Below are positions 19,071 through 29,094 of a DNA stretch of 64,000 nucleotides, one piece after another (within the stretch, counting starts at the first letter, position 1; each line of letters begins with the position of its first letter). The stretch is from Bartonella harrusi. GTDB lineage: Bacteria > Pseudomonadota > Alphaproteobacteria > Rhizobiales > Rhizobiaceae. The notes beneath the pieces were generated by a model. The model made no database searches. It was not told the origin of the DNA and saw only the letters and a list, made by a program, of their open reading frames with translations. The stretch lies in contig NZ_CP101114.1 in NCBI RefSeq assembly GCF_024297065.1, forward strand, positions 2,136,501 through 2,200,500, written 5' to 3'. The translations under genes were made by a program, and so were the position numbers.

Positions 19071-20270
19071 TTAGTTTGCCAATTGGCTAATGATGTGGTC
19101 AAGAAGAATGCGTCCTTTGCTTGTCGCTTTTAAGCGCTGGTTTCCTGACATTTCTATAAGCCCTTGTTGTTGTAAATCGATAAGCTTTTCCACTGGTAAG
19201 CTCTTAGGATTTAAGGTTTCATAACGTGAAAGATCCAAGCCTTCGCAAAGACGCAGTCCCATGAGGAGCATTTCATTGGCTTGTTGTAATAGGGTTAATT
19301 GTTCTGTTTCAATACAGCCATGTCCAGTCGTTTCCACCAATTTGAGCCAATTTTCAGGGTGTTTTTCATTTATTGTGACATAACGTTTACAGTTTTCAAT
19401 TTGAGAGATAGGTGCTTTTGAAGAGGGAGGGGAATGATTCGGTTTTTGTTCAATAAAGCGACCATGAGCACCTGGACCAAAGCCGGCATATTCATGATAA
19501 CGCCAATAGAGAAGGTTGTGTGCTGATTCGGCACCGGGGATTGCATGATTTGAAATTTCATAGGCTAGAAACCCGTGTGTCGCAGTGATTTCTTGAGTAA
19601 GATGGTAGAGGTCTGCTGCAAGTTCTGAAGTGGGAAGAATAAGTTTTCCTGCGGCATGAAGCCGTTTAAAAGCGGTTCCGTCCTCGATAGTAAGTTGGTA
19701 GAGAGAGAGATGATCTGCTGCTAAATCAAGTGCTTGAAACAGTTCAGATTTCCATTGTTCTAACGTTTGTTCAGGGCGGGCATAAATAAGATCAAAGGAT
19801 AAACGTGGAAAGATTTCTCGTGCCAAAGCAATAGCGGAAAGGGCCTGTTCCACATCATGAAGACGACCAAGTTTTTGCAATGCTTTGTCATTGAGTGCTT
19901 GTACCCCTAGGGATAAGCGGTTAACACCTGCTGTGCGATACCCACGAAAGCGTTCTGCTTCCACACTTGATGGATTGGCTTCTAGTGTAATTTCAACTTT
20001 ATCATCGATTGTCCATTTTTTTGCAAGCGCTTGCAACAAGGCATCAACAGTTTGAGGCATCATAAGAGAAGGTGTCCCCCCACCAATAAAAATACTGGTA
20101 ATATGTCGTGGACCTATTTTATGATATTGCGTTTCTATTTCGCGTTCAAAGGCGGTTACAAAGCGTGGTTGATCAACGCCATGAACCCGCACATGTGAAT
20201 TAAAATCACAATAAGGGCATTTCGTTGCGCAAAAGGGCCAATGAATATAAATGCCAAAAAATTCATTCAT
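19071..20270 (-). CDS. hemW: HemW-type radical SAM heme chaperone
   Basis: A 399-residue radical SAM protein. The 4Fe-4S cluster motif C-x3-C-x2-C is at Cys14, Cys18 and Cys21 ([11 protein letters not shown]), and GGGTPS follows near residue 64. The C-terminal half carries the HemN-C domain. HemW proteins were long annotated as oxygen-independent coproporphyrinogen oxidase but bind and transfer heme. The cysteine pattern lacks the extra cysteine of true HemN (C-x3-C-x2-C-x-C), as the sequence reads CDFNSH, so HemW is the better call. Its ATG overlaps the rdgB stop by four bases, giving a coupled rdgB-hemW operon. Confidence 0.88.
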   Translation of the reverse strand: MNEFFGIYIHWPFCATKCPYCDFNSHVRVHGVDQPRFVTAFEREIETQYHKIGPRHITSIFIGGGTPSLMMPQTVDALLQALAKKWTIDDKVEITLEANPSSVEAERFRGYRTAGVNRLSLGVQALNDKALQKLGRLHDVEQALSAIALAREIFPRLSFDLIYARPEQTLEQWKSELFQALDLAADHLSLYQLTIEDGTAFKRLHAAGKLILPTSELAADLYHLTQEITATHGFLAYEISNHAIPGAESAHNLLYWRYHEYAGFGPGAHGRFIEQKPNHSPPSSKAPISQIENCKRYVTINEKHPENWLKLVETTGHGCIETEQLTLLQQANEMLLMGLRLCEGLDLSRYETLNPKSLPVEKLIDLQQQGLIEMSGNQRLKATSKGRILLDHIISQLAN

Positions 20271-20917
20271 GAGATTGTCAAAAGGTTTTCTGCTAAAAGC
20301 TTGAAAGCACGTGCACGATGTGAGAGAGGTGTTTTATCATTGAGTTTCCAGCCATGTTTTTGCTCCGTTGACATTTCGCCAAAGGTATTTTCATATCCAT
20401 CTGGTAAAAAAATGGGATCGAAACCAAAACCTTTATCTCCACGTGGAGGCCAAATAAATGTGCCTTCAATGCTGCCGTGGAAATAGTCTGAATAACCATC
20501 AGGCCATGCAATACAAATGACCGATATAAATCGGCATTTTCGTTGGCTTTTTTCTAGTGCTCCGATTTTTTGCAGTTCATTTTCTATTTTTTGCATAGCT
20601 TTTGCAAAATTACGTGTACCATCGGATTGAAGAGCGAGGTCAGCTGTATAAACACCTGGTGCGCCGCCTAATGCATCTACTTCCAAGCCCGAATCATCAG
20701 AAAGAGCAGGAAGTCCTGTATTTTTTGCTGCTGCAAAGGCTTTGATATAGGCGTTTTCTTCAAATGTTGTTCCTGTTTCTTTTGGTTCTGGCAATCCGAG
20801 CTCTTTTGCTGATTGTATTGTTAAACCAAAGGGAGTGCATAAAGTGGTAATTTCATGTAATTTGCCGGTGTTATGTGTAGCAATGACAAGTTTTTTTGCT
20901 GCTGTTATGTTTCTCAT
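20267..20917 (-). CDS. rdgB: dITP/XTP pyrophosphatase (HAM1 family)
   Basis: Removes non-canonical purine triphosphates (dITP, XTP) before they enter DNA. The 216-residue product has the family start [15 protein letters not shown], the [20 protein letters not shown] signature at about residues 68-88, and the C-terminal SHRARAF. Length is normal (about 200-220). It is upstream of, and overlaps, hemW. In many rhizobia rph (RNase PH) would lie between this gene and the divergent hrcA; here only about 330 non-coding bases separate them. Confidence 0.93.
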   Translation of the reverse strand: MRNITAAKKLVIATHNTGKLHEITTLCTPFGLTIQSAKELGLPEPKETGTTFEENAYIKAFAAAKNTGLPALSDDSGLEVDALGGAPGVYTADLALQSDGTRNFAKAMQKIENELQKIGALEKSQRKCRFISVICIAWPDGYSDYFHGSIEGTFIWPPRGDKGFGFDPIFLPDGYENTFGEMSTEQKHGWKLNDKTPLSHRARAFKLLAENLLTIS

Positions 20918-21249
20918 AGAGATTTTTCTCCAGAAATGAACCAGAAATAAAAGGGAGCTATTTGATGTTAAAAACCTAAAAATCAGCTTAAATACTCAGT
21001 ATAGACACACTTTGCTGGATTTTATACGACATGATTTTTGTATATTCATTGATATTCCATTGAGATGAAAATCTTTCGTATTTTATGAGACCAATGATTA
21101 AAAAGGCGTATAGTATGTTCCTTTTATATTATGGTAGCATTTTTATAATAAAATTATAATATGTTTTTGTACTACTTTAGATTATTTGACCAAACCTTGG
21201 AAAAACTTATATAAGAGAGAAGTGTTTTTAAAGTAGTGAAACAATTGTG
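20918..21249. other. divergent intergenic region rdgB/hrcA
   Basis: About 330 AT-rich bases with no open frame of coding character, and no recognisable CIRCE element (TTAGCACTC-N9-GAGTGCTAA). It carries a candidate hrcA promoter at 21186-21213. Confidence 0.5.
21186..21213 (+). promoter_or_regulatory. candidate sigma70-type promoter of hrcA
   Basis: TTGACC (21186-21191), a 16-base spacer and TATATA (21208-21213), about 35 bases before the hrcA start. The match is good but unproven. Confidence 0.45.
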
Positions 21250-22320
21250 ATGAAACACAAACCTATTGACGATGAACTAAAATATCTTGATCAGCGTTCG
21301 CGTGATATTTTTCGCCATATTGTAGAGGCTTATCTTAATGATGGTGAACCTGTAGGATCACGAAATCTTTCACGGCTTTTACGGCAGACTTTATCTCCTG
21401 CGACGATTCGCAATGTGATGAGTGATCTTGAACATCTTGGTTTGATTTATGCACCTCATGTCTCTGCGGGACGAATGCCAACACAATCAGGATTACGATT
21501 TTTTGTTGATGTATTCATGGAAGCAGGTGATTTACCAAACGAGGAGCGAGAAAGCATTGAAACGCAAGTCAAGGAGGCTGGTCATGCACAATCAGTTGAG
21601 CATTTTCTTATCCAAGCAAGTCGTGTTCTTTCAGATCTTTCCCGCGGTGCAGGGCTTGTGCTAGCCACAAAACAGGAAGGAACATTAAAGCATATTGAAT
21701 TTGTGCGCCTTGATAGAGAGCATGCCCTTGCTGTTTTAGTAACGCAACAAGGTGAAATTGAAAATCGTATTGTGCATTTGCCAGAAGGGGTTACGCATGC
21801 GCAATTGACAGAAGCAACGAACTTTCTTAATGCCCATATTCAGGGACTCACATTGAGTGAGGCAAAAGAAGAAATTGCACGTTTATGCTCAGAGACACGT
21901 GCTGCGCTCGATCATTTATCTCATCATCTTGTTGAAACGGGGTTAGCTGTTTGGGGAGGAGAAGATGCTGATCATAAAATGCATCTTATTGTTCGCGGAC
22001 GTAGTAATTTGCTTGAAGATGTGAAAGTAGAAGAAGATTTAGAGCGGTTGAGACATCTATTTGATGATCTTGAAACACGTGAAAGTATGGCGCAGCTTCT
22101 CGATTTAACGGATGAAGGTTCGGGGGTTCGCATTTTTATTGGTTCAGAAAATAAATTATTTTCGCTTTCTGGTTCTTCATTAGTGGTAGCGCCTTATCGC
22201 GATTCAAAACAAAGAGTCATTGGTGCTTTAGGGATTATTGGACCCACACGGCTTAATTATGCGAGAATTGTACCCATGGTTGATTATACAGCTCAACTTG
22301 TATCACAATTGTTGCGTTAA
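21250..22320 (+). CDS. hrcA: heat-inducible transcription repressor HrcA
   Basis: HrcA represses chaperone genes by binding CIRCE operators, with GroE as its modulator. The 356-residue protein has an N-terminal winged-helix domain (residues about 10-80, with EPVGSRNLSR and SPATIRNVMSDLE), then the HrcA GAF-like and insertion domains, ending LLR. A GTG one codon earlier (21247) is an alternative start; the ATG is chosen as the stronger codon. grpE follows after about 125 bases in the same direction, the usual alphaproteobacterial pair. No CIRCE element was seen in front of hrcA, dnaK or hsp20 in this window, so its targets (probably groESL) lie elsewhere. Confidence 0.93.
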   Translation: MKHKPIDDELKYLDQRSRDIFRHIVEAYLNDGEPVGSRNLSRLLRQTLSPATIRNVMSDLEHLGLIYAPHVSAGRMPTQSGLRFFVDVFMEAGDLPNEERESIETQVKEAGHAQSVEHFLIQASRVLSDLSRGAGLVLATKQEGTLKHIEFVRLDREHALAVLVTQQGEIENRIVHLPEGVTHAQLTEATNFLNAHIQGLTLSEAKEEIARLCSETRAALDHLSHHLVETGLAVWGGEDADHKMHLIVRGRSNLLEDVKVEEDLERLRHLFDDLETRESMAQLLDLTDEGSGVRIFIGSENKLFSLSGSSLVVAPYRDSKQRVIGALGIIGPTRLNYARIVPMVDYTAQLVSQLLR

Positions 22321-22446
22321 AATGATTAGGTGAAATATTTATATTATAAACGCTTATTCTCTTTAAGATATGTAAATACCTCTTGATTTTTGTCTGCAGA
22401 ATTTCGATATCGAGAATAATAAATCTTATGAAGGAATGGAATTTCT

Positions 22447-23109
22447 ATGTCTGATGAAAAAAACAAATTTACTGACGCTTCATTTGAAAATTGCGATTTG
22501 AAGAATCCAACGGATCGCGCTGCGCTTAAACAAGCGGCTGATGAATTTTTAAAAACGCGTGAAGCGGAATCTCGTGCAGAGGTTGAAGAAGAAAAAGATG
22601 AATTTATCGATCCCTTGGTTGCTTTGCAGGATGAAAACAAAGAGTTGAAAGATCAACTTTTACGTCTTGTTGCCGATATGGAAAATCTTCGGCGTCGTAC
22701 TGCGCGTGATGTAGCCGATGCAAAGGCGTATTCAATTGCGAGTTTTGCACGTGACATGTTATCTGTCTCTGATAACCTCAATCGGGCTTTGGAAGCTATT
22801 CCAGAAGGGGCAAAAGAGAATGATGCTGGCTTGAAAACATTAGCTGAGGGCGTAGAAATGACTGAGCGTGCAATGATAGCAGCGCTAGAACGTCATGGGG
22901 TGCAAAAAATTCATCCAGAAGGGCAAAAATTTGATCCTCACTTTCATCAAGCAATGTTTGAGATTCCTAACTCTGATGTTCCAGATAACACTGTTCAGCA
23001 AGTTGTTCAGGCAGGTTACATTATTGGTGAACGTGTTCTCCGTCCTGCTATAGTAGGTGTAGCCAAAGGAGGAACAAAAGAAGCTTCTGTTGAAGCTGAT
23101 TCGACTTAA
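22447..23109 (+). CDS. grpE: GrpE nucleotide exchange factor
   Basis: Co-chaperone that releases ADP from DnaK. The 220-residue product has an acidic N-terminal tail and a long helical segment (about residues 55-110, [20 protein letters not shown]). The C-terminal beta domain ends with [13 protein letters not shown] and [19 protein letters not shown]. Starts at ATG with an upstream AAGGAATGG. It lies downstream of hrcA and is followed by a hairpin terminator; dnaK-dnaJ are about 7 kb away. Confidence 0.95.
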   Translation: MSDEKNKFTDASFENCDLKNPTDRAALKQAADEFLKTREAESRAEVEEEKDEFIDPLVALQDENKELKDQLLRLVADMENLRRRTARDVADAKAYSIASFARDMLSVSDNLNRALEAIPEGAKENDAGLKTLAEGVEMTERAMIAALERHGVQKIHPEGQKFDPHFHQAMFEIPNSDVPDNTVQQVVQAGYIIGERVLRPAIVGVAKGGTKEASVEADST

Positions 23110-23190
23110 ATTCTATGATAACATTATTGATACAAAAGCGTTAGCATTATCATCCCATATTCGTTAGGTATTTATAGCCGAGAATGAGAA

Positions 23191-23214
23191 AGGGTGTTTG
23201 AAACACCCTTTTAT
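23191..23214. terminator. bidirectional terminator between grpE and thpR
   Basis: AAGGGTG-tttgaaa-CACCCTT with T-rich ends on both strands, located between the convergent genes grpE and thpR (the thpR stop overlaps the right flank). Probably shared by both. Confidence 0.7.
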
Positions 23215-23750
23215 CCTTGTAGTGCCCATCTTCTTTTCACAATATACGGGACATCGCTTGAGGGAGATGGTGAGAACAGTAAAACAAAATAATCAACTTC
23301 AAAAGAAGGAAATGAAAAATCACCTCGAGAAGACAGATAAGGAGGAAGGTCTGCGGGTTTAATAGCAAGCAATCGCGCTAGAGTAATATGTGGGGTAAAT
23401 TGTTTTTCATCAGGTGTTAAGTGCAAGCTGTTTCGAATAGATTGCATTTTTTCGTGTAGAAGATTGAGAGTTTCACAAGGTTCAATACGAACAACGAGAG
23501 AATGGGGAGCGTTTTCTGAACCAAAAACTTCAAATCCCCTTGGTTGTAGCACAAAAGGAGGGAGTTTTATTGTATCAAAGGCACGAATCAATGCATCTGC
23601 TACGGAGCTCTCAATTTCGCCAAAAAAAGATAAAGTGATATGGAAGTTTTGAGGGTTAATCCACTGCGCATTCGGTAAGCCATTTTGTAGCGATATAAGC
23701 GCTTGTGTTGTTTCTTGAGGAATTTGAAGAGCACTAAATAGACGTTGCAT
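23211..23750 (-). CDS. thpR: RNA 2',3'-cyclic phosphodiesterase (2H family)
   Basis: A 179-residue 2H-superfamily phosphoesterase with the two HxTx motifs HITL at His37 and HITL at His121. The product opens 2',3'-cyclic phosphate RNA ends; older literature calls it 2'-5' RNA ligase (LigT). Length is normal. Starts at ATG with MQRLFSAL, the family-typical beginning (RxFxAL). It is convergent with grpE and appears monocistronic. Confidence 0.9.
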   Translation of the reverse strand: MQRLFSALQIPQETTQALISLQNGLPNAQWINPQNFHITLSFFGEIESSVADALIRAFDTIKLPPFVLQPRGFEVFGSENAPHSLVVRIEPCETLNLLHEKMQSIRNSLHLTPDEKQFTPHITLARLLAIKPADLPPYLSSRGDFSFPSFEVDYFVLLFSPSPSSDVPYIVKRRWALQG

Positions 23751-24325
23751 GTACTATCTCCTTATAATAAAAACGCCACGGTAAGCACAATGGCAGATTA
23801 TGAAAATAAGTATATATCATTCAAAATAAGGCAATTATGGTAAGAAAGAATGGCTAAGAAATGTCTATAATGATGATGCATTCAACAAAACCTATATTTA
23901 CATGCATTTTATCATAAACAATATGCAGTGGAAAAGCGTTATTCTCATGACCACAATAGCTTAAAAAGAGAAAAGTGAAGAGACTCTCATTGTGAGAATA
24001 TTTTGACATTTTCTCAAGGGGCTTAAAAATGAGCCTTTTCAGCGAAGGATGCGTATTTTTATGATTTAATCATACATTCTCAGTATGATAACAGCTACAA
24101 TATGCAACAAACATTCAAATATTATTGGTAAAAGAATACGAATACAAATATTATGCACAGCACAACGGCTTTAAGCCACACTCACGATAACCGTGATATC
24201 AATCATATAATGAATATGAACATTGATATTTTGAAGAGAAAACTAAGAAAGCCAATTCATGTCATGACGGGGGAAACGTTCTTTTCCTTCAAGAATAATC
24301 ATTATGCTTTCTCTTGTGAGAAATT
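23751..24325. other. intergenic region between thpR and the PTS operon
   Basis: About 575 AT-rich bases. A weak hairpin (AAGGGGCT with AGCCTTTT, about 24017-24041) could end transcription of the PTS operon. I see no open frame, tRNA or repeat family member. Confidence 0.35.
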
Positions 24326-24622
24326 TTAGTTCTCTTCTCCAAATTTATTGTTTATCAGCTTTTCAAGAGCATTGAGAGCATCGGTTGCCTCTGGTCCTGA
24401 AACGCGGACGGTGAGGTTGCATCCGGGTGACGCAGCTAACATCATCAGTCCCATAATTGATGAGCCACCAACGATTTTTCCATCTTTTTCAACTTCAACA
24501 ATGGCATTAAAATTGTCAACAGTTTGGACAAATTTTGCAGAAGCACGCGCATGCAGTCCACGTTTATTACAAATATTGAAATGACGACTTAGTTTAGAGG
24601 AAAGAGGGTTTTTGGAAAGCAT
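24326..24622 (-). CDS. ptsH: HPr phosphocarrier (regulatory PTS)
   Basis: A 98-residue HPr with the active-site histidine in NKRGLHARAS (His24) and the region GGSSIMGLMMLAAS around the regulatory serine (position 46 in model HPr). In alphaproteobacteria such proteins carry phosphate from EI-Ntr to EIIA proteins and act in regulation rather than sugar uptake. It is the last gene of the batR-batS-hprK-EIIA-HPr series, 24 bases after the EIIA gene. The about ten extra N-terminal residues compared with model HPr proteins are common in this group. HPr kinase lies two genes upstream, so Ser phosphorylation is likely. Confidence 0.9.
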   Translation of the reverse strand: MLSKNPLSSKLSRHFNICNKRGLHARASAKFVQTVDNFNAIVEVEKDGKIVGGSSIMGLMMLAASPGCNLTVRVSGPEATDALNALEKLINNKFGEEN

Positions 24623-24646
24623 CAGTGTTCATTATCCGCTATAAAA

Positions 24647-25036
24647 TTATACTGGTACATTAATGTATTTACGCCCCGCTTCTTGTGCTATTCTTAAAGC
24701 TTCTGATAATGAAATATCAGGACATCGGCGAATAGAAATCAGTTTAATAAGCATAGGCAAATTAACACCGGCAATCATTTCAACACGTCCTTTTTCAATA
24801 GCAGGAATAGCCATATTTGATGGTGTTCCACCAAATACGTCTGTTAATATAATCACGCCATGGTTTGTATCTGTAGAGGAAATTGCGGCTATAATATCAC
24901 TTCGGCGCTGATCTAGGTCATCGTCAGGATAGACACATACTGTTGCGAATTTTTCTTGTGTTCCAACAACATGTTCTACAGCATGTAGAAACTCAATAGC
25001 CAGCTCACCGTGCATTACAAGCACGAGTCCAATCAT
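24647..25036 (-). CDS. manX: mannose-type PTS EIIA protein
   Basis: A 129-residue single-domain EIIA of the mannose family. The phospho-accepting histidine is His9 in MIGLVLVMHGELA, and the phosphate-binding region ILTDVFGGTPSNMA is at about 80-93. No sugar permease (EIIC/EIID) gene is nearby, so a signalling role downstream of HPr is inferred, as known for rhizobial and Brucella regulatory PTS. It lies between hprK (about 130 bases upstream) and HPr (24 bases downstream). Confidence 0.9.
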   Translation of the reverse strand: MIGLVLVMHGELAIEFLHAVEHVVGTQEKFATVCVYPDDDLDQRRSDIIAAISSTDTNHGVIILTDVFGGTPSNMAIPAIEKGRVEMIAGVNLPMLIKLISIRRCPDISLSEALRIAQEAGRKYINVPV

Positions 25037-25168
25037 TTACACAAACTCCTGTTAACTAAAGATCCAACCATATTGGAGGAAAAAGCATTTTACAAGGCTT
25101 TGTCTTGCTGCCAAGAAAAATTTGCAAAAAAAAGGCAAAAAGAGCGATTTTTTCTTATTTGAAAAAAA

Positions 25169-25633
25169 TTAGACAGATTTGCACCATATTTTTCTAAAAA
25201 AGAAGGCTTCAATAGCCTGACAAATAGCTGTACAATCGGCTTCATGAAGGCTAGGAAGTTTTAAAAGAGGGATGTGTATATCTGCAAATTGAAAAGTTTG
25301 ATTTGTGGAAAAGCGTTCATATTCAGGTCCTAGAAGAATAACACAATCGATAGCTGTTTGTGTGTCGAATTCTATCGCATAAAGGCCAGCACCGCGAATT
25401 TCAATACCACCTTGCAAACCTTCAGGAGTATACCCGTAAAGCTTTCCATTTTCTACACGGAGAATTGTGTAATCATCACTGATAAGTTTTGCTTCCCGTT
25501 TTGACCACTCAGCACGATCAAGCAAAGAAAGTGTAAGGGTTGATTTTCCTGATCCCGATGGACCTATAATGAGCAACCCCTTTCTTCCTAGTTGGAGGCA
25601 ATTTGCATGCAATATTTCATTTTCTGTTTTCAT
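25169..25633 (-). CDS. hprK: HPr kinase/phosphorylase, short alphaproteobacterial type
   Basis: A 154-residue protein with P-loop GPSGSGKS at 24-31 and a second conserved segment LQGGIEIRGAGLY (about 81-93, the HprK signature). It lacks the about 130-residue N-terminal domain of Firmicutes HprK, as is normal in alphaproteobacteria. It phosphorylates a serine of HPr. It sits 22 bases after batS in the same direction, the conserved link between the ChvG/ChvI-type system and the regulatory PTS. Confidence 0.9.
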   Translation of the reverse strand: MKTENEILHANCLQLGRKGLLIIGPSGSGKSTLTLSLLDRAEWSKREAKLISDDYTILRVENGKLYGYTPEGLQGGIEIRGAGLYAIEFDTQTAIDCVILLGPEYERFSTNQTFQFADIHIPLLKLPSLHEADCTAICQAIEAFFFRKIWCKSV

Positions 25634-25655
25634 ATCTTTTATCTGGATAAAAGAT

Positions 25656-27437
25656 TTATTTTGCTAAGGGAAGCATAATAATAAAACGTGCACCAGTTTT
25701 ACGCTTTCTAAATTTAGGATCAATAATATTTTCGGCTGTAATTGTTCCATTATGCGCTTCGATAATTTGCCGACTAATAGAAAGTCCGAGTCCTGAATTT
25801 TGCCCAAACGTATCTTCGTTTGGTCGATCCGTGTAGAAACGTTCAAAAATACGTTCAATATTCTCTGAACGAATACCAGGCCCATTGTCTTCAATAGTTA
25901 AAATAAGAGTTGAAGCATGACTTTTCATAGTTATAGAAATTTTACCACTATCACGGGGAATAAAAGAACGTGCATTTTCAATGAGATTGGAAATGACTTG
26001 TCCCAAACGGAGTTCATAACCCAAAACAAGATAGGCTTTTCCATGAGGACGTGGGATAATATGAAGGCTTATATCAATAACTTGTGTATTACGATATACT
26101 TCCTGAACAGCATGAACAAGACTTTCCAAAAGCAATTTCATATCAACGATCTGTGCAGTTTCACGCGCAAGCTCTGCATCTAGTCGGGATGCATCAGAAA
26201 TATCAGTAATTAAACGGTTAAGACGGCGCACATCATGTTGAATAATTTCAAATAACTGCTCCTGTGCTTCTTCATTTTTAGCCAGAGGAAGCGTTTCAAC
26301 AGCACTCCGTAATGAGGTAAGAGGATTTTTTAATTCGTGACTTACATCCGCAGCAAAACGTTCAATGGCTTCAATACGCATATAAAGGGCATTGGTCATA
26401 TTCCGAATAGAAGCTGAAAGATGGCCAATCTCATCTTCACGCATTGAAAAGTCAGGGATTTCTACACGTTTATTATTGCCATTCCGCACACGGTTGGCAG
26501 AAGCAGAGAGTTTGCTTAGAGGATTTGCAATCGTGTGGGCTAAAAAGAGGGAAAGTACCACAAGCACGCTACATACAACGGCAAAGATTTTTAAAATAAC
26601 TAGTCTTTGATCCTTTACAATGTCATCTATATCTGCATTTACGGTTGAAAGAAGAAGCGCTCCTACCACTGTACGATAGCGTTGAACAGGTACGGCAACA
26701 GAAACGATGAGTTGACCTTGTCTATTGCGTCGTTTGGCGGTAGTAAGAGTCCCCTTTAATGCTTGGTACAATTCAGGGTGAGCAATATCATTGTTTGTTG
26801 TTTGCTCTTTATCAGTAGCAATACCCTTTCCATAAAATGCATTTGAAAACCATGATGTAAGGTGTTGCCAAATGTTTTGTTCCGTTTTAAGTGGGGGTAA
26901 ATTATAGCTAAAAACTTCACCACTCGAATAAAGAACGCGCGAATCAAGAAGTAAAGTAGCATCACGATCATAAATACGTGCCCTTGTTGTTTGCGGTGTG
27001 ATGAGATATCGTAAAAGAAGGGCCACACGTTCAGAATTAATAGGAAAGTCCCAAGAGTCAGTTGATTGAGGTGCCGGTGTGATACTTTCTCCAGCCTGTA
27101 ATTCTAAAAGTTTTTTAGGCTCAATAAAAATAGAATCTGTATCTACAGTTGCAGAAGCGGCAATGGCTCCAGCGATCAGTTTTCCTTGGGTGCATAAGCT
27201 TTTTATTTGCGCTTCAATTAAACCATCACGAAATTGATTAAGGTATAAAATGCCTGTTACCAGAACGGCAAGGGCAGCAATATTGAGTATAACAATACGA
27301 CGTGTAAGACTAGAAAACAGTAGCTGTCTGAGGAGGCGTTGTATCCGACGGCACAAATGAACAAACACAGAAAAGAATGTTGATATACTCTTTGGTATCG
27401 TTTTTTGTAGTATTTCCTGTTGCGTATTTTTTGTCAT
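25656..27437 (-). CDS. batS: sensor histidine kinase BatS (ChvG/BvrS family)
   Basis: A 593-residue membrane kinase. TM1 is at about 47-66, a periplasmic sensor domain at about 67-278, TM2 at about 279-300 and HAMP at about 301-353. The dimerisation/phosphoacceptor segment RFAADVSHELKNPLTSLR carries His367. The catalytic domain has N-box NLIENA, G1 EDNGPGI and G2 SGLGLSISRQI. It is the partner of the response regulator immediately upstream. In rhizobia, Brucella and Bartonella this pair senses the host environment (pH) and controls envelope and virulence genes; in Bartonella it is named BatRS and controls the VirB system. The name depends on the genus assignment; ChvG family membership is secure. 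Confidence 0.92.
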   Translation of the reverse strand: MTKNTQQEILQKTIPKSISTFFSVFVHLCRRIQRLLRQLLFSSLTRRIVILNIAALAVLVTGILYLNQFRDGLIEAQIKSLCTQGKLIAGAIAASATVDTDSIFIEPKKLLELQAGESITPAPQSTDSWDFPINSERVALLLRYLITPQTTRARIYDRDATLLLDSRVLYSSGEVFSYNLPPLKTEQNIWQHLTSWFSNAFYGKGIATDKEQTTNNDIAHPELYQALKGTLTTAKRRNRQGQLIVSVAVPVQRYRTVVGALLLSTVNADIDDIVKDQRLVILKIFAVVCSVLVVLSLFLAHTIANPLSKLSASANRVRNGNNKRVEIPDFSMREDEIGHLSASIRNMTNALYMRIEAIERFAADVSHELKNPLTSLRSAVETLPLAKNEEAQEQLFEIIQHDVRRLNRLITDISDASRLDAELARETAQIVDMKLLLESLVHAVQEVYRNTQVIDISLHIIPRPHGKAYLVLGYELRLGQVISNLIENARSFIPRDSGKISITMKSHASTLILTIEDNGPGIRSENIERIFERFYTDRPNEDTFGQNSGLGLSISRQIIEAHNGTITAENIIDPKFRKRKTGARFIIMLPLAK

Positions 27438-27476
27438 CGATTTAATTGGTGTTTAGACGAATGCGACAAAAGAGCT

Positions 27477-28199
27477 TCATACTTCGTGGAAACGATAGCC
27501 TACCCCATAAAGTGTTTCAATCATTGCAAAATCATCATCCACTTGTTTAAACTTTTTACGCAGACGTTTAATGTGACTATCGATGGTGCGATCATCGACA
27601 TAGACTTGATCACTATAAGCAGCATCCATCAGAGCATCACGACTTTTTACAACTCCCGGTCTTTGTGCGAGGGTTTGCAGAATCAAAAATTCCGTGACGG
27701 TTAAAGTAACAGGTTTATCTTTCCATGTACATGTATGACGCTCTTGATCCATCACCAGATCTCCACGTTTGAGAGAAGAGGTAGGAGAAGTCCCTGTTGC
27801 AAGCGGCTGGTTACGCGCGCTTGAACGACGCAAAATAGCTTTTACCCGTTCAATAAGCAAGCGTTGAGAGAAAGGTTTTGTAATAAAGTCGTCTGCGCCC
27901 ATTTTGAGACCAAACAGCTCATCAATTTCGTCATCCTTAGAAGTGAGGAAAATAACAGGAATATCAGACTTTTGACGCAAGCGACGCAAGAGTTCCATTC
28001 CATCCATTCGGGGCATCTTAATATCAAAAATGGCTAAATGTGGGGGATGGAGTGTTAGGCCTTTGAGTGCAGAGGCTCCATCTGTATAGCTTTCAACCCG
28101 ATAGCCTTCTGTCTCAAGCGCAAAAGATAAAGATGTTAAAATATTGCGGTCATCATCAACAAGTACAATCGTTTGCGTGATTGCTGGTGCATCTTTCAT
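27477..28199 (-). CDS. batR: response regulator BatR (ChvI/BvrR family)
   Basis: A 240-residue OmpR-type regulator. The receiver domain has acidic residues at 15-17, phospho-acceptor Asp59 ([12 protein letters not shown]), Thr86 and Lys108 (FITKPFS). A C-terminal winged helix (about 140-238) contains the recognition segment [18 protein letters not shown]. It is the first gene of the five-gene batR-batS-hprK-manX-ptsH series, 39 bases before batS. Starts at ATG with [11 protein letters not shown]. No clear promoter was identified in the 395-base upstream gap. Confidence 0.93.
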   Translation of the reverse strand: MKDAPAITQTIVLVDDDRNILTSLSFALETEGYRVESYTDGASALKGLTLHPPHLAIFDIKMPRMDGMELLRRLRQKSDIPVIFLTSKDDEIDELFGLKMGADDFITKPFSQRLLIERVKAILRRSSARNQPLATGTSPTSSLKRGDLVMDQERHTCTWKDKPVTLTVTEFLILQTLAQRPGVVKSRDALMDAAYSDQVYVDDRTIDSHIKRLRKKFKQVDDDFAMIETLYGVGYRFHEV

Positions 28200-28594
28200 G
28201 GCTTCTCAGACCTTTCTATTGCTGTAGTAGCAAGTTATCCATATTATTTATATGGGATTTCACATTTTTTTTGCAAAACAAATATGATACAAATTGTAGC
28301 AGAGTAAAAAACCTTTCATCATGACGATAAAAGCTTGTTTTGCTTTCATAATTTTATAATGTTTTTGCGTGTGTTGAGATCCATTTGCTTGAGAGAAATT
28401 TTTCATTGCGGTGTTTTTTATCAAAATTTATGACTGTTTTTATCGAAATTTATTACCATCATTGTCCCATAATTGAACAGATTTGTTTTTGGTTGTTGAA
28501 GTTTAGAAAAACTGCCTATCTGTCTTAAGAGCAAGGAAGCGCGGTGGTATATATATACAAAAGATTTTCTTCCACTGCACAACAGGAGGGCACA
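28200..28594. other. divergent intergenic region batR / LysM gene
   Basis: About 395 AT-rich bases between divergent genes. It must hold both promoters, but I found no confident -35/-10 pair. It has no open frame and no hairpin of note. Confidence 0.35.
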
Positions 28595-29050
28595 ATGGGA
28601 TTTTTTAATTTTATGAAAACGGTTGGGGAAAAACTTGGTATTGGGGATAAAGAACCAGAAGAAAAGGATTTTAAGAATGCCTTTGATAATTTTCAACTGA
28701 GCACAGAAAAAGTAAATATTCAGGTTGAAAACGGCAAGGCTATTTTAAGCGGAGAGGTTCCAGATAGAGAAACTCTTGAAAAAGCGCTTTTGGTTGTTGG
28801 TAATGCACAGGGTATCTCTTCTGTTGATGTTGACCAATTAAAGATTGCAAATACTGAATCTACGAAATCTTCTCGCTTTTATGAGGTGAAGTCCGGTGAT
28901 AATCTTTGGAAAATTGCTGAAGAAGTTTATGGAAAAGGGCAAGGGAATAAAAACACATTTATTTTTGAAGCCAATAAGCCAATGCTCAAATCTCCCGATA
29001 AAATTTATCCTGGACAAGTTTTGCGTATTCCTGAAATTGACAGCGCTTAA
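28595..29050 (+). CDS. BON and LysM domain protein
   Basis: A 151-residue protein with a BON domain (about residues 25-85: VNIQVENGKAILSGEVPD) and a C-terminal LysM domain (about 95-147: YEVKSGDNLWKIAEEVYG ... IYPGQVLRIP). This resembles E. coli YgaU/Kbp, a potassium-binding BON-LysM protein of about 150 residues; a peptidoglycan-binding role is also possible. There is no signal peptide. The frame is open from 28544, but the ATG at 28595 follows AGGAGGG with ideal spacing and gives the family start MGFFNFMK. It is followed by a strong hairpin. Confidence 0.88.
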   Translation: MGFFNFMKTVGEKLGIGDKEPEEKDFKNAFDNFQLSTEKVNIQVENGKAILSGEVPDRETLEKALLVVGNAQGISSVDVDQLKIANTESTKSSRFYEVKSGDNLWKIAEEVYGKGQGNKNTFIFEANKPMLKSPDKIYPGQVLRIPEIDSA

Positions 29051-29094
29051 TTCAAGAAAAAAATTAAGCTTATTTTTACGGAGTTGTATAAAAA

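Noticed and set aside
20918..21249. CIRCE operator before hrcA
   Set aside because: Searched by eye for TTAGCACTC and GAGTGCTAA; neither half is present at proper spacing.
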